DNA of 64,000 bases from positions 620,001-684,000 of the forward strand of contig CAVYRN010000005.1 in the NCBI GenBank assembly GCA_963771015.1. The letters are read 5' to 3'. Each line of letters begins with the position of its first letter. Positions within the stretch are counted from its first letter, which is position 1. Shown in pieces: positions 19,117 through 27,704 of this stretch. The translations under genes were made by a program, and so were the position numbers. The notes below the pieces were generated by a model. That model was not told the origin of the DNA. It saw only the letters and a list, made by a program, of their open reading frames with translations, and did not search any database. This stretch comes from CAVSJJ01 sp963771015 (GTDB lineage Bacteria; Actinomycetota; Actinomycetes; Actinomycetales; Dermatophilaceae).

Positions 19117-20439
19117 ATGACCGCCGCGCCCCCGAGCCCCACCCCCAGGAACCGTCTGCTCCGCCGCCCGAGCTGGGCCGAGACCGAGTTCGTCGCCGAC
19201 GCCCTGCGCACCGAGACCATCGGTGGCACCCTCCTGCTCGGTGCCGCCGTCCTCGCCATCGCCTGGGCGAACTCCCCGTGGCGCGACGGGTACGCGACGT
19301 TGCGGGACACCGCCGTCGGGCCCGACTCCCTCCACCTCTCGCTCACCCTCGGCCAGTGGGCGGCCGACGGCCTGCTCGCGATCTTCTTCTTCGTCGCCGG
19401 CCTCGAGCTGAAGCGCGAGCTCCTCGTCGGCGAGCTGCGCTCACCCGCCCGGGCCGCGGTGCCGGTCGTCGCGGCGCTCGGCGGGGTCATCTTCCCGGTC
19501 GCCTTCTATCTCGGGACGGTCGCCGTGCTCGGAGGCGACGCCGAGAGCTTGCGCGGCTGGGCCGTCCCGGCTGCCACCGACATCGCCTTCGCCCTCGCGG
19601 TGCTGGCCGTCCTCGGCTCCCACCTGCCGGCGGCGCTGCGCTCGTTCCTGCTCACCCTCGCCGTCGTCGACGACCTCGTGGCCATCACGATCATCGCCGT
19701 GTTCTACACCAGCGAGCTCCAGCCCGTTCCCCTCCTGCTGGCCCTGGCGCCGCTCGTCGCCTTCTGGTGGCTCGTCCAGCACCGGATCACCCGGTGGTGG
19801 CTCCTGTTCCCGCTCGCAACGGCCACCTGGACCCTGGTCCACGCCTCGGGGGTACACGCAACGGTGGCCGGCGTGCTGCTGGCGCTCGTCGTGCCGGTTC
19901 GCCCCAAGGAGCGCGTCTCCGCCCTGAGCAGCCACTCCGGAGAGACCGACATCGCGCACCGCTTCGAACACCGGATGCGGCCCCTGTCGGCCGGCGTGGC
20001 GGTACCCGTCTTCGCGTTCTTCGCCGCCGGGGTGACGGTGGTCGGTGGGGGTCTGTCGGCGGCCGTCGCCGACGAGGCGGCCATCGCGGTCGTCGTCGGG
20101 CTCGTCGTCGGCAAGACGGTCGGTGTCTTCGGGAGCACGTATGCCGTGGCCCGGCTGACCCGGGCCGAGCTGGCCGAGGGGCTGACGTGGAGTGACGTGG
20201 CCGGGCTGTCCCTCCTCACCGGCATCGGGTTCACCGTGTCCCTCCTCGTCGGCGAGCTCGCGTTCGGGGTGGAGTCCGCCCGCGACGCCCACATCCGGCT
20301 CGCCGTCCTGGCCGGCTCACTCATCGCGGCGGTCCTCGCGGCCGTCGTCCTCCGGACACGCAACCGGGCCTACGAGCGGATCTGGGAGGCGGAGCAGCGC
20401 GACCACGGCCGGGACGGCATACCGGAGGACGTCGGCTGA
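19117..20439 (+). CDS. nhaA: Na+/H+ antiporter NhaA
   Basis: A 440-residue antiporter with about 12 helices. The signature aspartates are present: Asp155 in PAATDIAFALAVLA (D133 in E. coli) and the pair Asp185-Asp186 in LAVVDDLVAITIIA (D163/D164). FFFVAGLELKRELLVGEL, SGVHATVAGVLLAL and GKTVGVFGSTY are also conserved. It exports Na+ in exchange for protons. The ATG at 19117 follows AAGGAG, and in-frame sequence further upstream is leader RNA rather than protein. The C-terminal tail is longer and more acidic than that of E. coli NhaA, as is common in actinobacteria. Confidence 0.96.
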   Translation: MTAAPPSPTPRNRLLRRPSWAETEFVADALRTETIGGTLLLGAAVLAIAWANSPWRDGYATLRDTAVGPDSLHLSLTLGQWAADGLLAIFFFVAGLELKRELLVGELRSPARAAVPVVAALGGVIFPVAFYLGTVAVLGGDAESLRGWAVPAATDIAFALAVLAVLGSHLPAALRSFLLTLAVVDDLVAITIIAVFYTSELQPVPLLLALAPLVAFWWLVQHRITRWWLLFPLATATWTLVHASGVHATVAGVLLALVVPVRPKERVSALSSHSGETDIAHRFEHRMRPLSAGVAVPVFAFFAAGVTVVGGGLSAAVADEAAIAVVVGLVVGKTVGVFGSTYAVARLTRAELAEGLTWSDVAGLSLLTGIGFTVSLLVGELAFGVESARDAHIRLAVLAGSLIAAVLAAVVLRTRNRAYERIWEAEQRDHGRDGIPEDVG

Positions 20440-20568
20440 CCCGGGCCGCAAGCCGGCGACCGGAGTCGTTGACCGGAGAGCCGCTCCCCTGCAGAGTCGG
20501 ACTCGCTAGAGTCGACGCACGGGGCTCTGGACGGCCCCGACCCGCGACGCGACCCGGAGGCGCACACC

Positions 20569-20958
20569 ATGGCAACAGAGACCGACTCCCCGGAGCGCAC
20601 CATCGGCCAGCTCGTCGCCGATGCGAGCCACGAGGTGGAGGGCATCGTCCGCAGCGAGATCGCCCTGGCCAAGGCCGAGGTGGCTGCCGGAGCCAAGACG
20701 ATGGGCATGGGCGTGGGCCTGCTCGGCGGCGCGGCGTTCGTCGGGCTGCTCGCGCTGATCTTCCTCTTCCACACCCTCGTGGCCGTGCTCGCCATCTGGC
20801 TGCCGGAGTGGGCGAGCTACCTCATCGTCACCGCACTGCTCCTCCTCATCGCGGGGGTCCTCGCCCTCGTCGGCAAGAACGCCCTGACGAAGGCCAAGCC
20901 GACTCCCCAGAAGGCCATCGACCAGGCCCAGCAGACCATCGCCGCCCTCAAGCGCTGA
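20569..20958 (+). CDS. Actinobacterial holin-X family (phage holin) membrane protein
   Basis: A 129-residue protein. An amphipathic N-terminal helix (TIGQLVADASHEVEGIVRSEIALAKAEV) is followed by two membrane helices around GLLGGAAFVGLLALIFLF and YLIVTALLLLIAGVLALVG, and a Lys/Gln-rich tail. This is the layout of PF07332 (Phage_holin_3_6), a chromosomal family widespread in actinobacteria. No phage genes are nearby, so this is a housekeeping membrane protein. The start is ATG 20569. Confidence 0.8.
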   Translation: MATETDSPERTIGQLVADASHEVEGIVRSEIALAKAEVAAGAKTMGMGVGLLGGAAFVGLLALIFLFHTLVAVLAIWLPEWASYLIVTALLLLIAGVLALVGKNALTKAKPTPQKAIDQAQQTIAALKR

Positions 20959-20991
20959 GCCCCGGCCCGGCGGGCGTCGACCGGCGCTGAC

Positions 20992-22191
20992 CTACCCGAT
21001 GACGCACGCGCCGGTCGAGACCTGGCGATGCGCATCCACGGCCCGTTGGAGGATCGGCCGCAGCTCGTCGAGCGTGAGGGCGTAGCCGGTGTGGGGATCG
21101 TCGAGCGACCGCGCGAACACGACGCCCTCGACACGGCCGGAGACGCCGAGCAACGGCCCACCCGAGTTGCCGGGCCGAACGACGGCGTTGAGCGAGTACA
21201 CCCGGCGCACCGTGCCGCCCTGGCCGTAGATGTCCGCACCGGTCGCCGTGATCTGGCTGCGGATCCGGGCGGCACCCACGGCGTAGGCGCCTCCTCCGGG
21301 GAAGCCGGCGACGACGGCGTCGTCACCGCGGACGAGCTGGCTGCCAAGTCCGAGGGCGGGCGAGGTCAGCCCCGGGACATCGACGACCGCGAGGTCCCGT
21401 TGCGGGTCGAAGACGACGACCCGCCCGACCAGGACCTGCCCCGTGCCGCGGACCTGGACCGACACCGCCCCCAACCCGGCGACGACATGGGCGTTGGTGA
21501 CGACCTGTCCCGGCGCGGAGACCCACCCGCTGCCCTCCTGCACCTGGCCGCACTGCTGCGCGACCCCGGTGATCTTGACGATCGACGCCGCCGCCCTGAC
21601 GACCCCCGGCGCCTTCGTCACGGCCGCCGACGGCGGGTCCACGGGGGTGATCGGCTCGGCCTGGATGCCCTGGAAGACCTGCGGGAAGCCCTCTCGGTCG
21701 AGCATCTGCCGGAACGACGCGAACAGCGCCGAGGTCCCGTCGGGCATCGCGCCGTCGATGACCCTCAGCACCGTCGACTTCGCGATGGCCCGGGAGACCG
21801 GCTCGGGGCCGCCGACGCGCAGCGCGCCGGCGACGAACCACATGAGGAGCGACGTCGCGACCGTCACGGCGACCATGCCCGCGAGGCCGTCGACCGTCTT
21901 GGCGACCGGGATCTGGGTCAGGCTCTTGAGCCGATGGGCGAGGAGCACCCCGAGCGCCTGGCCCATCGACGCCACCGCCACGACGCAGGCCACGAGCAGA
22001 CCGGCCCGCAGGGCCGGGCTGTTGGCGAGGGCACTCCAGTGGTCGACGAGGCCCGGCAGTGCCCACATGGCGAGCGCCGCGCCCCCGAGGAACCCGGCCA
22101 GCGAGAGGACCGAGGCCACGAAGCCCTGGCGCAGGCCGGAGATGGCGTACGCCCCGAGGATGAGGAGCAGGACGAGGTCGAGAACGGTCAC
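20992..22191 (-). CDS. marP: MarP-type membrane serine protease
   Basis: A 399-residue protein. The N-terminal CvpA-like domain has four membrane helices (residues about 5-125), and a periplasmic trypsin-like domain follows. The triad is visible: His235 in VTNAHVVAG, Asp266 in RDLAVVDV and Ser343 in GNSGGPLLG. Cys214 and Cys396 match the disulfide pair known to stabilise M. tuberculosis MarP (Rv3671c), where the protease supports survival in acid. It starts at GTG 22191, overlapping the NUDIX stop by four bases. Its position beside NUDIX and nth matches the mycobacterial order. Confidence 0.93.
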   Translation of the reverse strand: MTVLDLVLLLILGAYAISGLRQGFVASVLSLAGFLGGAALAMWALPGLVDHWSALANSPALRAGLLVACVVAVASMGQALGVLLAHRLKSLTQIPVAKTVDGLAGMVAVTVATSLLMWFVAGALRVGGPEPVSRAIAKSTVLRVIDGAMPDGTSALFASFRQMLDREGFPQVFQGIQAEPITPVDPPSAAVTKAPGVVRAAASIVKITGVAQQCGQVQEGSGWVSAPGQVVTNAHVVAGLGAVSVQVRGTGQVLVGRVVVFDPQRDLAVVDVPGLTSPALGLGSQLVRGDDAVVAGFPGGGAYAVGAARIRSQITATGADIYGQGGTVRRVYSLNAVVRPGNSGGPLLGVSGRVEGVVFARSLDDPHTGYALTLDELRPILQRAVDAHRQVSTGACVIG

Positions 22192-22859
22192 GGCCGGCCC
22201 TCACGGGTCCACGAGGTGATGACGTCGTCGGGGATGGGCCGACGTCGACCCGCGTCCCACTCGCGGGACAGGCCGGCGAGGTCGAGCAGCGCCGAGAGGA
22301 GCATCGCGGTGAACCCCCAGACGAACAGCCCCTCGACCTCGAATCCCGGCCCGAGGACCCCCGACGGGTGGACGACGGTGAACCGGTTCTCCGGGTCGAC
22401 GAGGTCGGCGACCGACGCCCGCACGACTCGGGCCACCTCGGCCTCCTGCGGGGTCAGCGGCGCCGGGTCGAGCCACCAGGCCAGCACCGGCGTCACGGCG
22501 TTGCGGCTCGGCGAGAGGTAGAGCTCCGGCAGCGCATCGACGACCTCGACGCTCTCGGGCCGGATGCCGACCTCCTCGTTGGCCTCGCGCAGAGCCGCCT
22601 GCACCGGCCCGCCGTCCTCCTCGTCGAGCGCCCCGCCGGGGAAGGACACCTGCCCCGGGTGGGCGCGCAGCTCCCGCGACCGTTCGGTGAGGACGATGTC
22701 GTCGCCCGACCCGCCGTCGGCGCGCGGGCCGAAGAGCATGAGCACGGCCGAGCGCCGGTGGGGCCGGGCCGGAGGGGGAAACATCGTGAAGTAGTCCGGG
22801 ACGCCGGAGGACACCTCGGCTACGACGGCGCCCATCCACGCCGGGCGAGGCGCGCTCAC
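22188..22859 (-). CDS. NUDIX hydrolase, CoA pyrophosphatase type
   Basis: A 223-residue NUDIX protein. The NUDIX box runs from GQVSFPGGALDEED to ALREANEEVGI (GX5EX7REXXEEXGI). Upstream, LTERSRELRAHPGQVSFPGG is the conserved UPF0035 stretch of CoA diphosphatases. It cleaves CoA or acyl-CoA to phosphopantetheine and 3',5'-ADP. It starts at GTG 22859 with a GTGA overlap to nth and ends overlapping marP, so nth, this gene and marP are one coupled unit. It corresponds to Rv3672c. The Rv3673c thioredoxin-like gene found between the two in M. tuberculosis is absent. Confidence 0.9.
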   Translation of the reverse strand: MSAPRPAWMGAVVAEVSSGVPDYFTMFPPPARPHRRSAVLMLFGPRADGGSGDDIVLTERSRELRAHPGQVSFPGGALDEEDGGPVQAALREANEEVGIRPESVEVVDALPELYLSPSRNAVTPVLAWWLDPAPLTPQEAEVARVVRASVADLVDPENRFTVVHPSGVLGPGFEVEGLFVWGFTAMLLSALLDLAGLSREWDAGRRRPIPDDVITSWTREGRP

Positions 22860-23665
22860 CCGCCGGTCCCGGCGGCCGCTCCCGCGGGGACGGCCGGGTT
22901 CGCGCTCGACGGCGGCGGACCGGCGTACCCGGGGGCCAGCTCGTACTTGAGCAGCTTCTCGGCCTTGGCGGGGTCGGTCTCGCCCTCCCCGTATGCCGGG
23001 CACCACCGGGCGACCGGGCAGGCGCCGCACGCCGGGCGACGGGCGTGGCAGGTCCGGCGCCCATGGAAGATGAGGACGTGGCTGAGCATCGTCCAGTCAC
23101 GCTTGGGGAAGAGAGCGCCGATCTCGTGCTCGACCTTGACCGGGTCCTCCTCCTCGGTCCACCGGAACCGGCGGGCGAGCCGCCCGACGTGGGTGTCGAC
23201 GGTGATCCCGGGGACGCCGAACGCGTTCCCGAGGACGACGTTCGCGGTCTTGCGGCCCACCCCGGGCAGGGTGACGAGGTCCTCCAGCCGCCCCGGCACC
23301 TGGCCGTCGAACCGCTCGAGGAGGGCGGCGCCGAGCCTGCGGACGGCGTCGGTCTTGGCCCGGAAGAACCCGGTCGGCTTCAGCAGCGTCTCGAGCTCGT
23401 CGCGGTCGGCGCCGGCGAGCGCCTCGGCGTCGGGAAACCGGGCGAACAGGGCCGGGGTGACCTTGTTGACCGTGACGTCCGTCGTCTGGGCCGACAGGAT
23501 CGTCGCGACGAGGAGCTGCACGGGGTCCGCGAAGTCGAGCTCGCAATGGGCGTAGGGGTAGCGCTCGAGGAGGGCCCGGTACATCCGTCGGGCCCGGCGG
23601 GTGCGGGCGACGGGCGACTCGGCGGCATACCGGTTCTTCCCCCGCGACGGACGAGGTGAGCTCAC
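22856..23665 (-). CDS. nth: Endonuclease III
   Basis: A 269-residue base-excision-repair glycosylase/AP lyase for oxidised pyrimidines. The helix-hairpin-helix LPGVGRKTANVVLGN carries the catalytic Lys. Asp lies in TVDTHVGRLARR, and the four [4Fe-4S] cysteines are CHARRPACGACPVARWC. The protein carries an extra Pro/Ala-rich C-terminus of about 35 residues. It starts at GTG 23665. It is divergent from crp, and the Crp-type site lies 22 bases upstream of its start. Confidence 0.96.
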   Translation of the reverse strand: MSSPRPSRGKNRYAAESPVARTRRARRMYRALLERYPYAHCELDFADPVQLLVATILSAQTTDVTVNKVTPALFARFPDAEALAGADRDELETLLKPTGFFRAKTDAVRRLGAALLERFDGQVPGRLEDLVTLPGVGRKTANVVLGNAFGVPGITVDTHVGRLARRFRWTEEEDPVKVEHEIGALFPKRDWTMLSHVLIFHGRRTCHARRPACGACPVARWCPAYGEGETDPAKAEKLLKYELAPGYAGPPPSSANPAVPAGAAAGTGG

Positions 23666-23686
23666 CGGGACAGACTACGTGGAGCC

Positions 23687-23702
23687 GGTGACCGTTCTCA
23701 CA
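23687..23702. promoter_or_regulatory. Crp site between nth and crp (autoregulation)
   Basis: GGTGACCGTTCTCACA has perfect GTGA-N6-TCAC half-sites. It ends 23 bases before the crp start codon. Crp of M. tuberculosis and GlxR of Corynebacterium bind their own promoters at such sites. Confidence 0.75.
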
Positions 23703-23725
23703 GGGTCCATGGCACACTGTCCGAC

Positions 23726-24403
23726 GTGGACCACGATGTCGTTCGGAAGGCCCCCCTGTTCGCGGCGCTCGATGACGAGGATGCCGAGCACCTCATCGCG
23801 TCGATGAGTCGCTCGCTCATGGAGCGCGGCGACATCCTGTTTCACGAAGGTGACCAGGGGGATCGCCTCTATGTCATCGCCGAGGGCAAGATCAAGCTCG
23901 GTCGGCGCAGCCCGGACGGCCGCGAGAACCTGCTCGCCATCCTCGGCCCGGGCGAGATGTTCGGCGAGCTGAGCCTGTTCGATCCCGGCCCGCGCACCGC
24001 GACGGCCACGGCGATCGCCGAGACCCAGATCCTCGCGCTCGACAACGAGCAGCTGACGACGTACCTCGAGGCCCGCCCCGGCGTGGCGGTGACCCTCCTC
24101 GCCGCCCTCGCCCGGCGGCTGCGGCGCACGAACGAGTCGCTCGCCGACCTCGTCTTCACCGACGTCCCCGGCCGGGTGGCCAAGGCCCTGCTCGACCTGT
24201 CGCGCCGGTTCGGGCGGCCGGTCGAGGACGGGGTCCTCGTCGCCCACGACCTCACTCAGGAGGAGCTCGCCCAGCTCGTCGGCGCGTCCCGCGAGACGGT
24301 CAACAAGGCCCTGGCCGACTTCGCCACCCGGGGCTGGCTCAAGCTCGAGGCCCGGGCCGTCCTGCTCCAGGATGTCGACCGGCTCAGGCGCCGGGCCCGC
24401 TGA
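23726..24403 (+). CDS. crp: cAMP-binding global regulator, Crp/GlxR type
   Basis: A 225-residue Crp/Fnr protein. The cyclic-nucleotide pocket GEMFGELSLFDPGPRTATATA contains the Glu and Arg that hold cAMP. The winged helix-turn-helix is DLTQEELAQLVGASRETVNKAL. It is closest in pattern and neighbourhood to M. tuberculosis Crp (Rv3676): nth is divergent on one side and MBL and ridA follow. The start is GTG 23726, with a CACACT box seven bases upstream that suggests a leaderless message. It overlaps the convergent MBL gene by 20 bases. It probably acts at the GTGA-N6 sites before satP, acs and itself. Confidence 0.95.
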   Translation: MDHDVVRKAPLFAALDDEDAEHLIASMSRSLMERGDILFHEGDQGDRLYVIAEGKIKLGRRSPDGRENLLAILGPGEMFGELSLFDPGPRTATATAIAETQILALDNEQLTTYLEARPGVAVTLLAALARRLRRTNESLADLVFTDVPGRVAKALLDLSRRFGRPVEDGVLVAHDLTQEELAQLVGASRETVNKALADFATRGWLKLEARAVLLQDVDRLRRRAR

Positions 24404-25253
24404 CCCCGCGCATACCCCCTCGCGCCCGCAGGTAGTCCAGCTGGGCGCGGATCGACAGCCGCGCGGCGGGCCAGACGTCCTCAGGGACCGCGGCGTAGAC
24501 CCGCCGGAGCACCGCCTCGACCGGGTCGGCCTCCCCCGCTGCCCCGTCGGCGAGTGCCTGGCGCACCTGGTCGAGCCGCTCGCTTCGGTGCACCCGGTAG
24601 AACGCGACCATGGCCCGGGCGTCCGGCACGACGGGACCGTGGCCGGGCAGGATCGTCGCCACTGCGCCGCCCCCGACGAGCGCCTCGATGCGCACCAGGG
24701 ACTCCAGGTATGCCGCGAGCTCGCCGTCGGGGTGGGCGACGACCGTCGTTCCGCGGCCGAGGACGGTGTCTCCGGTGAGGAGCGCGTGGTCGGCGGCGAG
24801 CGCGAACGAGATGGAGTCGCTCGTGTGGCCCGGGGTCGCCACGACGCGCAGGACGAGCCCGCCCGCCCGGACGACGTCACCGTCGGCGAGGTCGTCGTGC
24901 CCCGGGCCGACGGCACGGACCCGCGAGCCGGTGAGCTCGGCGAACCGGGCCGCGCCCTCGGCGTGGTCGAGGTGGCGGTGGGTGAGGATCGTCTCGGTGA
25001 CCCGGGCGCCGGCGTCAGCGGCCACGCGGCATACCCGGTCCAGGTGGGCCTCGTCGAGCGGGCCGGGGTCGATGACGGCGGCCGCCTCGGAGCCGGGCTC
25101 GATAAGGACCCACGTGTTCGTCCCGTCGAGGGTCATCGGGCCGGGGTTGGGCGCGAGGACGCAGTGGGCCCGGGTGGTGATCTGGCCGCCGGACCACGGA
25201 GCCATCGTGGCGGCCGGGGGCCGGGCCGGCGACGGTGTGGCGGCCTCGGTCAC
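24384..25253 (-). CDS. MBL-fold metallo-hydrolase (LACTB2-like)
   Basis: A 289-residue metallo-beta-lactamase-fold enzyme. The zinc motif is LTHRHLDHAEGA (HxHxDH), followed by ATPGHTSDSISF, LTGDTVLG and ILPGHGPVV. A C-terminal winged-helix-like segment (ADPVEAVLRRVYAAVPEDVW) is that of the LACTB2/Rv3677c group, which includes RNA endonucleases. It starts at GTG 25253 overlapping the NUDIX stop. Its 3' end overlaps crp by 20 bases tail to tail. The substrate is unknown. Confidence 0.9.
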   Translation of the reverse strand: MTEAATPSPARPPAATMAPWSGGQITTRAHCVLAPNPGPMTLDGTNTWVLIEPGSEAAAVIDPGPLDEAHLDRVCRVAADAGARVTETILTHRHLDHAEGAARFAELTGSRVRAVGPGHDDLADGDVVRAGGLVLRVVATPGHTSDSISFALAADHALLTGDTVLGRGTTVVAHPDGELAAYLESLVRIEALVGGGAVATILPGHGPVVPDARAMVAFYRVHRSERLDQVRQALADGAAGEADPVEAVLRRVYAAVPEDVWPAARLSIRAQLDYLRARGGMRGVSGPGA

Positions 25254-25945
25254 GGCAGCTCCGAGCGGACGACGACGGAGTCGCCGGTGTCGACGAGCAC
25301 GGGCATCACCTCGGTGACGACGGGGGTGTCGGCGAGGAAGGCGGCGACGGTGTCGAAGGCGGCGAGCTGCTCGAGCGAGACGAGCGTGGGCGGAAGGAGC
25401 AGCGCCGCCCCGGCCGCCTCCTCGGCCAGCAGGTCCCCGGGACGGACCCACCGGAACTCGTCCGCCTCGGTCGTCACCCCGACAGCCTCCTGCCCCTCGG
25501 GCAGCGGGGCCGCGAAGATCCACGTGTCGTAGCGACGGGGCTCGAAGTGCGGCGTCACCCAGTGCCCCCGCAGCCTCAGCTGGGCCGGGTCGAGCCGTAC
25601 CGCGCACTCCTCCTCGACCTCGCGGACGGCCGCCGCGACGATCGGGACGGCCTGGCTGGCCGTGCGCCCCATGGCCGCGGCCAGCAGGTCGAGGGCCGCC
25701 CCCGCCAGCGGCGCGTCGGCGTCGGCCGGATCCACCCCTCCGCCGGGGAAGACGTGCATCGACGGGGCGAACGCCATGGTCCGCACCCGGCGCTGGACGA
25801 ACACCTCGGGCCCCGAAGGTCCCTCACGGACGAGGAGGACCGTCGCGGCCAGGCGCGGCTCCGGCCCTGGCGCCGGAGCGGCGAGCCAGGCCCGGGCCTG
25901 CGCCTCCCACGACGCCGACCGCGGCGGCGGAAAGTCGCGGCGCAT
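25250..25945 (-). CDS. NUDIX hydrolase, NUDT7/NUDT19-like
   Basis: A 231-residue NUDIX protein. FAPSMHVFPGGGVDPADAD starts the box, but REVEEEC follows only after an insert of about 30 residues. This split box is typical of the NUDT19-like branch that acts on CoA esters. The middle part (GHWVTPHFEPRRYDTWIFAA) and the C-terminal ADEFRWVRPGDLL fit that group. It lies in a minus-strand string, DUF4177 - ridA - NUDIX - MBL, with the last pair overlapping by four bases. Confidence 0.85.
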   Translation of the reverse strand: MRRDFPPPRSASWEAQARAWLAAPAPGPEPRLAATVLLVREGPSGPEVFVQRRVRTMAFAPSMHVFPGGGVDPADADAPLAGAALDLLAAAMGRTASQAVPIVAAAVREVEEECAVRLDPAQLRLRGHWVTPHFEPRRYDTWIFAAPLPEGQEAVGVTTEADEFRWVRPGDLLAEEAAGAALLLPPTLVSLEQLAAFDTVAAFLADTPVVTEVMPVLVDTGDSVVVRSELP

Positions 25946-25959
25946 GTCCCTGCGGGTCC

Positions 25960-26433
25960 TCAGCCGGCGACGTGGACGACGATCTCGACCTCGACCGGCG
26001 CGTCGAGGGGGAGCACCGCAACGCCGACGGCGGAGCGGGCGTGCACGCCCTTGTCGCCGAAGGCCCTCCCGAGCAGCTCGCTGGCGCCGTTGACGACGGC
26101 GGGCTGGCCGGTGAAGCCCGGGTCGCTCGCCACGAAGCCGACGACCTTGACGACACGCTCGACCTTGTCGAGGTCTCCGACGACCGACTTGACGGCCGCG
26201 ATGGCGTTGAGGGCGCAGATCTGGGCGAGCGCCTTGGCGTCCTCGGGCGGGACGAGCCCGTGGCCGTCACCGACCTTGCCGGTCTGGACGAGCTGGCCGG
26301 ACACCATCGGCAGCTGCCCTGAGGTATAGACCCGCGAGCCGTCGACGACGGCCGGGACGTAGGCGGCGACGGGGGCGGCGACCTCGGGAACGGTGAGGCC
26401 CAGCTCGGCGAGACGATCCTCGACGGCGCTCAT
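25960..26433 (-). CDS. RidA family protein
   Basis: A 157-residue YjgF/YER057c/UK114 protein of the longer Rv3678c type. The conserved marks are RVYTSGQLPMVSGQLVQTGKVG, LNAIAAVKSVVGDLDKVERVVKVVGFV, and HARSAVGVAVLPLDAPVEVEIVV with the Arg of the active cleft. RidA proteins hydrolyse reactive enamine/imine intermediates made by PLP enzymes. The start is ATG 26433, two bases after the DUF4177 stop. The gene order with crp, MBL and the ArsA pair is that of mycobacteria. Confidence 0.92.
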   Translation of the reverse strand: MSAVEDRLAELGLTVPEVAAPVAAYVPAVVDGSRVYTSGQLPMVSGQLVQTGKVGDGHGLVPPEDAKALAQICALNAIAAVKSVVGDLDKVERVVKVVGFVASDPGFTGQPAVVNGASELLGRAFGDKGVHARSAVGVAVLPLDAPVEVEIVVHVAG

Positions 26434-26435
26434 GC

Positions 26436-26594
26436 TCAGGCCACCCTCGGCCGCTTGAGGTACGCGACGAGACCGTTGCCGTCGGGTCCCGGAAGGACCT
26501 GGACGAGCTCCCAGCCGTCCTCGCCCCACTGGTCGAGGATCTGCTTGGTGGCATGGACGATGAGCGGGACCGTGGCGTACTCCCATGTCTGCAT
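26436..26594 (-). CDS. DUF4177 domain protein
   Basis: A 52-residue protein, MQTWEYATVPLIVHATKQ to LVAYLKRPRVA, with the central GEDGWELVQVLPG typical of DUF4177. It is the small gene that precedes ridA in this conserved block (Rv3678A in M. tuberculosis). The ATG 26594 lies seven bases after a TACAGT -10 box and lacks a ribosome site, so it is probably leaderless. Its function is unknown. Confidence 0.85.
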   Translation of the reverse strand: MQTWEYATVPLIVHATKQILDQWGEDGWELVQVLPGPDGNGLVAYLKRPRVA

Positions 26595-26601
26595 GTCGGC
26601 C

Positions 26602-26607
26602 ACTGTA
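26602..26607 (-). promoter_or_regulatory. Leaderless-type -10 box of DUF4177-ridA operon
   Basis: On the minus strand TACAGT is followed by seven bases and the DUF4177 ATG. It faces away from the ArsA promoter 60 bases to the right. Confidence 0.55.
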
Positions 26608-26666
26608 GCCCGGGCATACCGGCGTCCGATCGCCCGACCGGGCGGCAGGGGTGCGGCCGGCGACCG

Positions 26667-26672
26667 TAGGCT
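26667..26672 (+). promoter_or_regulatory. Leaderless-type -10 box of the ArsA pair
   Basis: TAGGCT is followed by six bases and the GTG start at 26679, with no ribosome site. It is the same hexamer and spacing as at 6237. Confidence 0.55.
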
Positions 26673-26678
26673 GGGACC

Positions 26679-27704
26679 GTGCCCGCTCCCGCCGTCGACC
26701 GGCTCTTCGCCGATACCCGGCTGCATGTCGTCACCGGCAAGGGCGGGGTCGGCAAGACGACGGTGGCGAGCGCCCTGGCGCTGGCGATGGCCGAGCAGGG
26801 GAAGCGGGTCCTCATCGCCGAGGTCGAGGGGCGGCAGGGGATCTCGCAGACCTTCGACGTGCCGCCGCTCGGCACCGGGGAGGTCCGGCTCGTTGCCGAC
26901 GCCTCGGGCGGCGAGCTGTGGGGGCTGTCGGTCGAGGCCAAGCCGGCACTGCTGGAGTACCTCGACACCTTCTACCGGCTCGGCCGGGCCGGCGCGGCCC
27001 TGGAGAAGGTCGGCGCCATCGACTTCGCGACGACGATCGCTCCCGGGGTCCGCGACGTCCTCCTCATCGGCAAGGTCTATGAGTCCGCCAGGCGCACCCA
27101 GGGGCCGAAGCGGCACCAGGGACCGCTCGTCTACGACGCGGTCGTCCTCGACGCGCCGCCGACCGGACGGATCGCGAAGTTCCTGGGCGTCAACGCCGAG
27201 GTCGCCGACATCGCCAAGGTCGGGCCGATCCGCAGCCAGGCCGACTCGATCACCCGGATGCTGCGCGACGCCCGGACCCGGGTCCACGTCATCACCCTGC
27301 TCGAGGAGATGCCGGTCCAGGAGACGGTCGACGCCCTCGAGGAGCTGTCGGCTGCCCGGTTCCCCCTGGGAGCCGTCATCGTCAACCAGGTCCGGGACCC
27401 GCTTCTCGACGGCACCGACGAGGCCGCCCTTGCCGGGGCGGACGCCCCCGGGGAGGGCGGCGTGGCCGCTCGGCTGCGCCGCGACCTCGCCTCAGTCGGG
27501 GTGCGGGTGACCGGCCCGATGGTCGCAGGCCTGCTCCGGGAGGCCCACGACCATCTCGACCGGCTCGCCCTCGAGGGCGAGATGGAGGCCGAGGTCCTCG
27601 CACAGGGGCTGCCGGTTCTCCGGCTCCCCGCCCTCGCCGACGGCGTCGAGGACGGTGGCGTCGCGATCCTCGCCGACGAGCTCGCCGCCCAGGGGGTGCG
27701 CTGA
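26679..27704 (+). CDS. ArsA/GET3-family ATPase, first subunit
   Basis: A 341-residue ATPase. The deviant Walker A is VTGKGGVGKTTVASALA at residue 18, the switch region is AEVEGRQGISQTF, and DAVVLDAPPTGRIAKFL is the A-motif strand. No arsenite-binding cysteines are seen, so it is a Get3-like chaperone or membrane-protein-handling ATPase, not an arsenic pump subunit. It pairs with the next gene by a one-base overlap (TGATG). Together they match Rv3679/Rv3680, which form one complex in mycobacteria. Start GTG 26679. Confidence 0.92.
   Translation: MPAPAVDRLFADTRLHVVTGKGGVGKTTVASALALAMAEQGKRVLIAEVEGRQGISQTFDVPPLGTGEVRLVADASGGELWGLSVEAKPALLEYLDTFYRLGRAGAALEKVGAIDFATTIAPGVRDVLLIGKVYESARRTQGPKRHQGPLVYDAVVLDAPPTGRIAKFLGVNAEVADIAKVGPIRSQADSITRMLRDARTRVHVITLLEEMPVQETVDALEELSAARFPLGAVIVNQVRDPLLDGTDEAALAGADAPGEGGVAARLRRDLASVGVRVTGPMVAGLLREAHDHLDRLALEGEMEAEVLAQGLPVLRLPALADGVEDGGVAILADELAAQGVR

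Noticed and set aside
20569..20958. Prophage remnant because of a holin-family hit
   Set aside because: PF07332-type holin-X proteins are ordinary chromosomal genes in actinobacteria, and no other phage gene, att site or integrase is near.
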